From positions 1-27,429 of the IMG/VR virus record IMGVR_UViG_3300037517_001035: 27,429 nt of DNA; one strand, 5' to 3'. The DNA comes from a virus. The position numbers and the translations under genes are program-made. Positions 8,401 to 15,102 of the stretch are shown in pieces. The notes beneath the pieces are model-generated. The model was not told where the DNA came from, made no database searches, and saw nothing but the letters and a program-made list of their open reading frames with translations. Numbering within the stretch: position 1 is the stretch's first letter; every line of letters starts with the position of its first letter.

Positions 8401-11400
8401 GAAGTTCGTGTCCTTCGAGGTTCCGTGATACACGGGGATGAGGGAGCCATTCTCGTCGACGACCTTCGACCCACGGCTCCACACCTTCATCGCTGGAGTC
8501 ATCTCCTCCTGCGTGATCGGGCGGAGGGAGAACTGCGCCTCCATCGGAGACATCGCGCTAGCCTGCGCCTCTGCGCGCAACTGCTCGCGCTTCAGGCCGC
8601 GATCGGTTCTTCGCTGCGCTCTGGCGAACTGCACGCGGAGTCGCGCGGGGACGCGCTCGTACTCCTCGGCTGGAGCGCGGCCAGCGAGGAAGTCTCTAGC
8701 GACGGCGTCGTACTTCGCTCCTCCGAACACCTGACGGATGCTCGTCATGGTGTTGCGAAGCAGCAGTCGCCCCATGCCGAAGATGTCCTTCGTCGACTGC
8801 TCAAGTTCCATGCGGTCGATCGTCGAGTCGGCGAGGTTCTCGACGATCCACTCGTCCTCGTTGATCAGCCTGTACCACTCGTTCGGATCGAGGCCCTGCT
8901 TATCCGCCTCGGTGATGAACTGGTCCGCTGGGCTGACGCCGTTCGTGCCTCGGGTCTTGTTCATCAGGTCCGCTGGATCGAGACCAGTGCGGTCGATGAA
9001 CCGCTCTCTGGTTCGGTCGTAGTCGTCCGACATGTTCTCGATCTGCTCGTCCGTCAGGTACGGAGTGATCGAATGCCAGAACTCGTGGCCGAACGTCTTG
9101 CGGAACGACCCACCCTTGATCGCCTCGGTGGCGACGGAGATCATGTCGTTGGCGAAACTGTACGCGCCCATCGTCTGCATGCCGCTGGTGTTCCCGACCA
9201 TGCGGCTGATGTTCTTCGGGCCGAGGATCGACAGAGCCGTGCCAGCGCTGCGGCCGACTCGGGATACCAGTTCCTGAGCGAACTGGACGTCCTCAAGCGG
9301 CATGTCGCGCCTGCTGTACTCCTGATTGAGCCTGTTGATGATGGCCTTCTCGCCGCGAGCGATGGGCTTCCGTGCCGCGCGAACCGAGAACTCGACGTCG
9401 AAGTCGGACATCAGCGACGCCTCAAGCGACTCGCCGACTCCCTGCGGACGGGCGAGGATCCGTCGGGCAACCGCCTCGTCGTCGCCAGTTGGCGACATCG
9501 TCACGTCGACTGGGATGTCGGGAAGTTCCTCCTCCACCCCAGCGCGCTCGGCGATGTCCTCGGGAATCGGACGGGTCGATGCGCGCTGCGAAGACGGGCG
9601 AGACCCGATGGGCGCGACCTGAGCCTGCGCCTGCGAGGCGAGATTCAGGAACTTGAAGAGCGCGGGAGCAGCCTTCGAGATGATCTCGGAGGCGATGTCT
9701 GGATTCTTCGTGGCCTCGGCGATCGCGGCGATCGACTCCCGTGCCTCGTCTTCGGTAGGAGTCTCTCCTCCGCCGACGGCTGCCTGAGCGCCACGGATGC
9801 TGAACATCGACTCTGGAGGGAGCGGCTGCCCTGCTGGCGTCGTGGCCTTCATCGGAACCGACGGCTGCGCTGCTGGCTGCGGCGCGGGCTTTGCAGCGGC
9901 AGGCGCGACGACCTGACCCATAGGCGACGTCGCGTCGATCTGCGGAGCCTGCGTCGACTCCGCTGCGGCAGTCTGCTCCAGAACCCGAGCGCCTCCCTGC
10001 AATTCCCTGTACTTGCGCCCGACCTCCTTGCTGAGGTCCTTGTGGAACTTCAGTTCCGTCTCGGCGATGCCCTTCAGGCGCTGGCGGATCTCGTACAGGA
10101 ACTGCTTGTTCTGCTTTCCGACCAGACCAGAGTCGACCATGACGGAAGCAAGCCACGAGGCGAACGAACGCAGGCTGCGCTGCTGGCTGTTCCTGTAGGT
10201 GCCCTCGAAGTCGACCGCCATCGACATCGTCGTACCGACCACCTCGTTCGGAATGTTCGCCACGCCTTCCTCGGCGAAGGTCTGGACCTGAGACAACTGG
10301 GACTGCGCCGACTCCCTCTGCTTCGGAGTCGCATTCGGATCCGAAAGGACCTGCATCGCCGAGTCGTACATGCCTCGGTACATCGCGATGATGTCGAGGT
10401 CGGACATGCCGTTCAACTTCGGGTAGCGGGCCCGCATGTACGACGCACCAGCGCGCGCGGCGAGGATCGGATCCATCGCCAGCAACTTCTGGACGTACGC
10501 CGCTCCAGATCGGCTGCGGCGCATCGTGCGGTGCGTTCCCGCCTCGTGAAGACCGAGGACGACGGCGCTGCGCGGGCTGATCGCGGATCCGTTCTCTCGG
10601 ATGAGGAACAGTCCGTCTGGGCTGGCCTGCTCGACGTACGCTCCGTCCATTCGGATCGGCTTCACGATCTTGCGGACGCTTCCGTCCTTCTGCTTGATCG
10701 AGAAGGTGACGCTGCCGTCGACGATCGTCGGCATGATTCCAGTGCGCGTCTTCAACTTCTTCTCGTCCGCAGACAGGTTCTTGTCCGAGACGGGCGACAT
10801 CCGCACCTCGACACGGACGTCACCGTTCTTCGCGTCTCCGATCTCCTTCGGAGTCAGGTAGGCGCTTCGGAACGGCTGGTTCTTGTTCTTCTTGTGGGAG
10901 GCGACGTTTCCTCCCACCGCATCGGCGGAGATCGCTCCACGAAGCACAGACACTCCGCGCTTGACGTCGCGCTTCGGCATCGGCCGCTGTTCCTGCGGCG
11001 CAAGTCCCTGCATCGTCGCGTCCATGTCGGAGGAACGCTGGATGGAATCGGCGACCTCTCCAAGACGGCTCGTCTCCACCATCTCGACGGTGGCATCACG
11101 CTGCATGGCGTAGTGCGCGATCGATGGAGCATGCTTTTCGGCCTGAGCCTTGTCGCTGAACGGGTGGACCTCGATGACCTGACCGTCCTTGGCCCTGACC
11201 ACGATCGCGCCAGCGGGCACGGAGGTCGTCATCAGGTCTGGCATTCCGACAAGCCACGAGTAGTTCGACTTCGAGATCGCGTCGAGCGCATCCGAATGCT
11301 GGTCTGCGCGCGTGAACACCATGACGCCGTCGATGTTCGCCGTCGGCTTCGCGTTGAAGCCCTCGATTCGCATTCGCTCTCGGACATCCTTGCTGAGTAC

Positions 11401-12966
11401 GTTCTGCGCGTCACGCTCGTGGACCATGACGGCTCCACGAAGACCAGCAGCCACCTGCTCGATCTGCTCGTTGACCATCACGGAGGAACGCGCGAGGTTC
11501 GACGGCCTCGTGAGAGCCTGACGTGCCGCAGCCGCCATCGGGTCGCGCTTGACGTCTGCCTTCGCAGCAGGTTCCTCGCGCGTGACGGAGGCGACTCCCA
11601 TCTGCTCGGACTTCTGCTCAAGGGCCGACATCATCATCTCGCCAGCCTTCTGGCGTCGGATCTCCTTGTTCTCGACGGACTGGGCAGCCGTGCCGAGGGC
11701 CTTCGCGCCTCCTCCGAGAAGCGCTGTCGACACCGCAGAGACCTTCGCGGTATGCGCAACATCCTCGGCATCCCAGTCCGTAGGCTTGCCTGCCATCGGA
11801 TCCGTGATGTACTCCTGCACGGACATCGGGAGCAATTCTTCCCCGATCTCGGTCGCGATCATGCCGCCAAGGGCAATGGCCTGCTTGACAATTCCAAACG
11901 GCCCCACTGTTCGGTCGAGGGATTCTCCAACGCCCTTCATCATGCGGACGACCCTGTTCGGCTTCAGACCCTTGAAGTACTTGACGCCAGCAAGAGCCAG
12001 CATGGTTCGCTGCAAGGTGTCGCCGACGTACTCGGAGGCAACCTCCGCCACGCCAGAGATTGCCCCCGCAGCACGAACCTCGTTCATGCTCGGAGCAGGG
12101 GGAGGCTCGACTCCAGCCATCTCAGCAAGTTCGACCTGCTGACGCCAGATGTTCATTCGCTCCTCGGCTGCGTCTCCGTACGCCTGCACGAAGTACGGGG
12201 CCATCAGGATAAACCTGACTCTCGGGTCCTTGGCGAGCATCGATGGGATCGACTGGATGGTCGAAGGCACGGCCTCGCCGATCAATGAACCGACGGATCC
12301 AGCAGCGCCCTGACCGAACAACTCCGAGTAGCGCACGGGAGCGCTCGGGTCCTTGCCGACGAGTGAGTCGATGTACGACTCGTCGTACGTCGAGTACTGG
12401 CCGCTCATGCCAGCGACTGGGGAAAGAAGAGTCTCGGCCCCGTGGCGGAATCCCGTCCTTGCAAGTCCCTTGTACCCCTTCTGGACCGCATCCATGTACT
12501 GGCTGCCCTGCTGCGCGACAACCGAGTACGGGTTCATTCCGAGTTCGGAGGACAGGTTCATCAGGCCGCCAGTGGCACTGGCGAATATCTCCTGCGACCC
12601 GAGGTACATGTCCTGAACGACGCCGTCGACGAAATCGACGACGGGGTTGCGCTGCTTCGCCTTCCAGTCGAGGTACTTCACCATCGGAAGACCCTTCGAC
12701 CACTGCTCCGCACGAAGCGACGCGAAGTCCTCGGCCTCGTCCGACTCTGGATCCAACTGGAACTTCTCGACCAGAGCGGCCTTGGTGGCCTCCATGATTC
12801 GGTTGCGCTCCGCCTCGACCGTCGCCTCGCGCTGCGCCTGCAACTCCTCCATGAACTTGTCGTCGGTCGGCTTGACGCCGACCTGCTGGAGTTCGCTTAC
12901 GCGGCGCTGCTGGTCGCGCTGGATGACGGCGTCGATTCCAGTGAAGTTCGGAGCGTTCTGCTGCAT
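2485..12966 (-). CDS. Giant polyvalent virion protein (3,493 aa) with zincin, ART-like and LPD38-like domains
   Basis: The start at ATG 12966 follows GAGGA by five bases. The protein is mosaic. Residues 1-460 are helical with hydrophobic stretches, like an ejection protein. About 800-905 holds HEAGTH (His807, Glu808, His812) with an acidic pair at 899-900. Residues 1193-1478 carry a zincin motif HEFWH (1294-1298) with a possible third ligand at Glu1372 or Glu1376. Residues ~1495-1645 resemble the ADP-ribosyltransferase domain of polyvalent proteins (VYHGTS at 1512, FDGIDF, NQIKGYF near 1638). Residues ~1695-1945 hold an unknown domain with HDAFGH (1859-1864) and ETRGQNSW. Residues ~1955-2610 include GRYWYE (2011-2016), function unknown. 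From ~2616 the C-terminus matches LPD38: NPVFAAVN near 2968, a membrane-like helix and IPLPYGYN near 3207. FS[VIL]R motifs (Phe1055, 1193, 1479, 1950, 2615) separate the modules. As last gene of the internal virion block it is probably packaged and ejected. Confidence 0.85.
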   Translation of the reverse strand: MQQNAPNFTGIDAVIQRDQQRRVSELQQVGVKPTDDKFMEELQAQREATVEAERNRIMEATKAALVEKFQLDPESDEAEDFASLRAEQWSKGLPMVKYLDWKAKQRNPVVDFVDGVVQDMYLGSQEIFASATGGLMNLSSELGMNPYSVVAQQGSQYMDAVQKGYKGLARTGFRHGAETLLSPVAGMSGQYSTYDESYIDSLVGKDPSAPVRYSELFGQGAAGSVGSLIGEAVPSTIQSIPSMLAKDPRVRFILMAPYFVQAYGDAAEERMNIWRQQVELAEMAGVEPPPAPSMNEVRAAGAISGVAEVASEYVGDTLQRTMLALAGVKYFKGLKPNRVVRMMKGVGESLDRTVGPFGIVKQAIALGGMIATEIGEELLPMSVQEYITDPMAGKPTDWDAEDVAHTAKVSAVSTALLGGGAKALGTAAQSVENKEIRRQKAGEMMMSALEQKSEQMGVASVTREEPAAKADVKRDPMAAAARQALTRPSNLARSSVMVNEQIEQVAAGLRGAVMVHERDAQNVLSKDVRERMRIEGFNAKPTANIDGVMVFTRADQHSDALDAISKSNYSWLVGMPDLMTTSVPAGAIVVRAKDGQVIEVHPFSDKAQAEKHAPSIAHYAMQRDATVEMVETSRLGEVADSIQRSSDMDATMQGLAPQEQRPMPKRDVKRGVSVLRGAISADAVGGNVASHKKNKNQPFRSAYLTPKEIGDAKNGDVRVEVRMSPVSDKNLSADEKKLKTRTGIMPTIVDGSVTFSIKQKDGSVRKIVKPIRMDGAYVEQASPDGLFLIRENGSAISPRSAVVLGLHEAGTHRTMRRSRSGAAYVQKLLAMDPILAARAGASYMRARYPKLNGMSDLDIIAMYRGMYDSAMQVLSDPNATPKQRESAQSQLSQVQTFAEEGVANIPNEVVGTTMSMAVDFEGTYRNSQQRSLRSFASWLASVMVDSGLVGKQNKQFLYEIRQRLKGIAETELKFHKDLSKEVGRKYRELQGGARVLEQTAAAESTQAPQIDATSPMGQVVAPAAAKPAPQPAAQPSVPMKATTPAGQPLPPESMFSIRGAQAAVGGGETPTEDEARESIAAIAEATKNPDIASEIISKAAPALFKFLNLASQAQAQVAPIGSRPSSQRASTRPIPEDIAERAGVEEELPDIPVDVTMSPTGDDEAVARRILARPQGVGESLEASLMSDFDVEFSVRAARKPIARGEKAIINRLNQEYSRRDMPLEDVQFAQELVSRVGRSAGTALSILGPKNISRMVGNTSGMQTMGAYSFANDMISVATEAIKGGSFRKTFGHEFWHSITPYLTDEQIENMSDDYDRTRERFIDRTGLDPADLMNKTRGTNGVSPADQFITEADKQGLDPNEWYRLINEDEWIVENLADSTIDRMELEQSTKDIFGMGRLLLRNTMTSIRQVFGGAKYDAVARDFLAGRAPAEEYERVPARLRVQFARAQRRTDRGLKREQLRAEAQASAMSPMEAQFSLRPITQEEMTPAMKVWSRGSKVVDENGSLIPVYHGTSKDTNFTKFKIGKRGAWFTIDPEEASQYAMQNDSMDLKSEPTLADPFATRMTNTASRVIPAVLNLKNPAKYYKDVSTEDQKLLETSENYARAQGQVFDRLRRQGFDGIDFGNGTYVAFEPNQIKGYFNANPTADPRIMASFRRDDVQSTTRNAQETQNEPARDGGGRGEVRSLAPLAGAPVVSGATGPDANLVAVAERYARSIGIELRRQSEYARVDPERARRIAAAFTEMQHAPNDPAVRAAYEDMIRQTTAQYQALVDAGYRFWFFGDTNDPYEAKPWRAMRDLRQNKQMGVYSTAAGFGTAQFDNSQNPLLSETGIEWPDGSLDGPMRPVLANDLFRAVHDAFGHGLEGAGFRSDGEENAWQAHVRLFTGPAVAAMTSETRGQNSWLNYGPYGEQNKNASTLETVFADNKVGLMPSWTWEEGRVGDAEPQFSVRRKIDTSKLSESDAKWVNYEPTKTSTGRYMGAPEWVQNRRDLNKMRDTLEQLAEEGLAGRYWYEKSAQAVMRFVGFDFVKAEKFIQLLAIYSPNSNVWVNTLQAIRGYTHWAMGRPASSYDVGSALADGKAIDVLYNNKPWDGRKTNSFYINLMYDIVTRNPQALGVLNIDSEMIDAMRATIDVWMARAFGYVNEQFSDDKGSGKYSFSENETRRLTARLNAKRNEGDPLWTPHQVQAAIWTAMKTRYEDAGVKSRTNARGFAANIIKRGVDDKGRNIIVYPQSGDQRRQHLANWRSEAMKLKSPEVKKAASELARDFGDDIHRLVQNVTWETIPSPDVVTNIVGAPDDVKREFTSDSRRILIQDDGFDSLADKIGIAMYQSGLSVGTYDKAVSPNVITRLVPMRPKAYEGFNQDEALAYAAAIKFIFKQNAVPIIRLENAPLVSQAAKAELMFTVKSRRTEDGNVKESTKRFNTLDDARDYAASQSAKGIDASVLGGRYSFGIVIRTEKKVSPEQAQEILFEFGKVYADGNFTRIDDNTMLFMNFRDSNGVPMSMTDERFDGLLLQFYEDNKSKFGFTEIGNVRAEANYGTEHDWAADPTGERILNEGPLAERPDLHGWLRDRRAEAENLVSKYDANYIAQRARDLASGESAGSVIPDTSQFSVRRGAAGIKDAAVLRVIDRFDELRRYGEIAAQNVFRGALPDTHNPFLGARILSGTMVAQQQQAERDYADILRDQTENGISMEEMDQFLTAQHAINNGNSYIASINPRFQDGGTGMMNAEASRIIADAVARRRYGQMNRIAERWRGMLREGLRMRRDNGLITQEMYNTLTSRYSHYVPLRGAPARPFDELFEEGNTATGRGLSSQGRGMPQRLGRESMAENITSQVAFVHEDTLRRVARNKVGQQFLRLVVALDDQTMAEVIRPTIPMRVNGTVQQVFNSDWMSEPRNFGVYADAQITINGHTYERGDIIVIQINNPRLQAALTQPSMELRTFEKALQVAGNGFRFVTTGPANPVFAAVNMVRDVLTGAASNLAQHGIVDTAQMLSRWPRAWLNIMRDSWFNRAATDSYRDFIDAGGSMMMWKQNDLEAKAVDFDRLARSVERRDPNDRSTLKTVLGWYGAFFTAAETATRLAAFEQRLATGASEAQAALYARDITVDFAKGGLKKPVFNALYMFWNAGIQGTTNVFRGYRRNKALALGIFGLGFVTAAMARVMGGEDEETGNANWDNIPDYEKTSMLPIFDPRGSGKYAKIPLPYGYNALYSLGVRMADATLGPKTASDVAYGAVIDHLNAFNPMGGSGITGGAGGVLTSLTPTFLKPVVEIGLNENFSGRPIQPTKFTGDTSPQAYRYFDGTPDWAINASQWINETLGGDEWENATGAFEEFVSPNALQYLVGYYLSGFGRNLDRLYTIATGTEPVTVNQVPLVRSFVGDASTDTRAQSEQFYELKNKVAPALRRAEAMASPETTPEQMVRLQTTPIPEADVAVGIEIKRVENELRKIRKALKTAAPEEREALVEYRRQLMKFPIRMRNDLTRTNP

Positions 12967-12974
12967 GTTGTTCC

Positions 12975-14240
12975 TCAGATGTCTGACGCTTCATCGACCG
13001 CTGGAGCCGCTGGAGCCGTTGGCTTCGCCCTGTTCCCGTTGGTCTGTCCGTCCTGACGCGCCTTCTGGTCGCCCGTAGCCGACAACGGATTGAAGTTCGG
13101 CAGCGTGGGATCGTCGCTCTGGTCGGTCGCCTGACCAGCGCCGAGCATCGCCGACAACTGGAGGTTGATCTCCTCGTCGGTGCTGGGCTGGTAGTGGAGG
13201 AACCGAACGGCCCACATGTCGAGGGCGCGCAGGTACTTCCTGAAGTTCCTGATCGACTGGTCGGATGCCTCTTCGATTCGTGGGACGTCCATCAGGGGGA
13301 TGCTCTCGGGGAACAACTGGCCGTACGCGGCAAGATGCTGCACCTTCGAGAACATCGACCCTCCGATGCTGGAGTCGTTGCCCTCCATCGCCATGCGCTG
13401 GAACACGCTCTGCCGACCGCCACCAGTCATCATCGTGAGTTCTGGAGACGGCATCATGTTCGCGAGGTCCGAGATGGCGAACGACGTCACGTTGTTCTCC
13501 CTGCTCGGGGTCTCTCGGAGTTTCTGGATCCGTTCGTCCATCGCGGAAGGAACGTCGACCTCGATCATCTCCTTGATCGGGCTCTTCGAGTTGGGGTCCT
13601 TTGGGACCATCTTCTTGCCACGGCGCTGAGTGAGAGAGCCGAGCGTGTTGTCGATCGCGCGCTTCATGTTGAGAGCCGCGAGTTCTCCGATCTGCGTGCG
13701 GTTCCCGTCGCGCTTGTTGTTGACGAACACCTCGTTCAACTGCTGGAGCGCGAACTGAGGATCGACGTCTGCGGTCGCCATCAGGAGTTCGCCGAGACCG
13801 CTGGGAAGGTTCGGGACCGCCTTGACTACCTTGTCCACCGCAGTCTTCGCGGTGCGGCGCGCATCGTTGAACTGGATGCGCTGCCTGACCTCCTGACGTG
13901 TCCGCTGCCGCATCTCGGCCATCGTCGCCCACTGCTCCATGCCGATCGGAACAGGCGCTCCGTTGATGACGATCGCAGGAGTCCCGTCCTCGTAGAAGCC
14001 GAGGTTGAACGTCTCCATTCCGACTGGATCGCCAGCGTAGATCCCCGCCATCGTCAGGTCGAAGTCGTTGATGTCGCTGGCCCGTCCCTGCATCACCGAT
14101 GCAAACTGGTCTGCGAACTGCTGCTCCCGCTGGTCGACCTGCGGTGCCGCCTGCGGCATCCCCTGCGGAGGCTGGGGAACCTTGGGCTGCTGGTCGTTCG
14201 TCTGCGGGATGTACCCTTCGTTCGATGGAAATGCGGTCAT
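12975..14240 (-). CDS. Internal virion / ejection-type protein (421 aa), unknown function
   Basis: ATG 14240 overlaps the upstream stop (ATGA), and the stop lies eight bases before the giant gene, inside that gene's ribosome-binding region. The first ~45 residues are Gln/Pro-rich and disordered. Residues ~45-100 look like a small folded domain (DFDLTMAGIYAGDPVG, then a GTPAIVING strand). The middle is helical, with a KTAVDKVVKAVPNL segment, and residues ~195-235 are basic. The C-terminus (from ~385) is a disordered Ala/Pro/Gln tail. This composition and the position between nozzle and giant protein fit a T7-like inner core or ejection protein. An equally long open frame, 12991-14256, is a shadow: its product is Arg/Asp-rich with no hydrophobic core. 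Confidence 0.7.
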   Translation of the reverse strand: MTAFPSNEGYIPQTNDQQPKVPQPPQGMPQAAPQVDQREQQFADQFASVMQGRASDINDFDLTMAGIYAGDPVGMETFNLGFYEDGTPAIVINGAPVPIGMEQWATMAEMRQRTRQEVRQRIQFNDARRTAKTAVDKVVKAVPNLPSGLGELLMATADVDPQFALQQLNEVFVNNKRDGNRTQIGELAALNMKRAIDNTLGSLTQRRGKKMVPKDPNSKSPIKEMIEVDVPSAMDERIQKLRETPSRENNVTSFAISDLANMMPSPELTMMTGGGRQSVFQRMAMEGNDSSIGGSMFSKVQHLAAYGQLFPESIPLMDVPRIEEASDQSIRNFRKYLRALDMWAVRFLHYQPSTDEEINLQLSAMLGAGQATDQSDDPTLPNFNPLSATGDQKARQDGQTNGNRAKPTAPAAPAVDEASDI

Positions 14241-15094
14241 GGCATGGGCCTTCCAATCACCAGTCGGGATGCCTTGCGCATCAGGTCCTTGATCGTGTCT
14301 GTGGGGTTCATCCGAGAGAGTCGGCGCAGTTCATCCTCCATCCCCTTGGGGATGCGGATCTTGACGCGGCCCTCTGGTCGGACGATCGTGACGAATGCGT
14401 AGTCCGTGTCCTTGTTGCGTGCTTCCTCAGCCGCACCGCCACGACGTACCCATTCTGGATCCTCTCCCATGTCAGCGTCGTAGGTAGGCTCGCCCTTTCT
14501 GGCGCTCGCTTCTCCAGACGACCACGGCTCGAAGTACGTCTCGTCCGCCATGTCGGCCTCCACGCCACCTCGACGAACCCACTCGGGATCCTCTCCGAGG
14601 ATCGTGACGTCCTCGCTGACGGATCCTTCGGGATACTCGACGCCCGCTCGCGGAGTCGGAGGAAGCATGTCCTGCGGACCTCCGCGTCGCAGCCACTCGG
14701 GATCCTCGCCCATCTCCTCGGCCTGACGCATCAACTCTTCCCTGATCACGTCGACGGGAGGAGCCTTGCCGACGAATGGAGACACGCCGTTCGCGGCCGT
14801 CTTCGGCATCATCTGCCTGATCATGTCCTTGAACTCCTCAGTCATCCGACCGTAGTCCACGACATGGGCTCGCTTGCCCTTGTACATGTCGGCGAGCATC
14901 TGGCGCTGCGCCATGTCCGCCTCCATCTTCCTGTACGGAGCCTCGCGGCTGCGTCGGGACGCAGCGGACGCGCTCATCGCGGCTCCCGCTCCAGCGAAGA
15001 TGTTGTTCGGATCGTAAGCCTGAAGGCCAGCGCCGATGCCAGCGCTGATGTCCTCCATGAACCTACTGAAGTCGGTTGACTGGAAACTAGACAT
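14237..15094 (-). CDS. Internal virion protein with three GEDPEW repeats (285 aa)
   Basis: The start is ATG 15094, eight bases after the previous stop with GAGG just upstream. The N-terminal ~75 residues are Ala/Ser-rich and helical (an AGAGAAMSASAASRRSR stretch, then MAQRQMLADMYKGKR), typical of phage internal proteins. Residues 129-139, 167-177 and 210-220 are near-identical copies of GEDPEW[LV]RRGG, separated by variable acidic linkers. The last 65 residues form a compact charged domain with a VTIVRPEGRVKIRIP strand pair followed by helices. I do not recognise the family. The repeats look like short linear binding motifs, perhaps for a multimeric partner in the portal or core. It lies between two other presumed ejection proteins and overlaps the next gene by ATGA. 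Confidence 0.7.
   Translation of the reverse strand: MSSFQSTDFSRFMEDISAGIGAGLQAYDPNNIFAGAGAAMSASAASRRSREAPYRKMEADMAQRQMLADMYKGKRAHVVDYGRMTEEFKDMIRQMMPKTAANGVSPFVGKAPPVDVIREELMRQAEEMGEDPEWLRRGGPQDMLPPTPRAGVEYPEGSVSEDVTILGEDPEWVRRGGVEADMADETYFEPWSSGEASARKGEPTYDADMGEDPEWVRRGGAAEEARNKDTDYAFVTIVRPEGRVKIRIPKGMEDELRRLSRMNPTDTIKDLMRKASRLVIGRPMP
14435..14710 (-). repeat. Three diverged copies of an 11-codon repeat (GEDPEW[LV]RRGG)
   Basis: The copies are at 14678-14710, 14564-14596 and 14435-14467. The peptide is nearly invariant (only Leu/Val differs) while codons differ at several synonymous positions, so the repeat is kept by selection on the peptide rather than being a recent duplication. Spacing is 38 and then 43 residues. 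Confidence 0.9.
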
Positions 15095-15102
15095 GGTTCA
15101 CC

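Noticed and set aside
8425-12288. A 1,287-codon open frame on the + strand
   Set aside because: It is antisense to the giant gene. Its product is dominated by Arg, Leu, His, Asp and Val without domain structure, as expected for the reverse strand of GC-rich, codon-biased DNA, and it has no ribosome-binding context.
2485-12966. Whether the ~3,500-aa protein is an N4-type virion RNA polymerase
   Set aside because: The size is similar, but I saw no T7-like polymerase motifs, and the visible domains (zincin, ART-like, LPD38-like) explain most of the length differently.
12991-14256. A second 421-codon - strand frame overlapping the 421-aa virion gene
   Set aside because: Its product is Arg/Asp/Gly-rich and lacks a hydrophobic core; the frame at 12975-14240 has ATGA coupling and a sensible protein.
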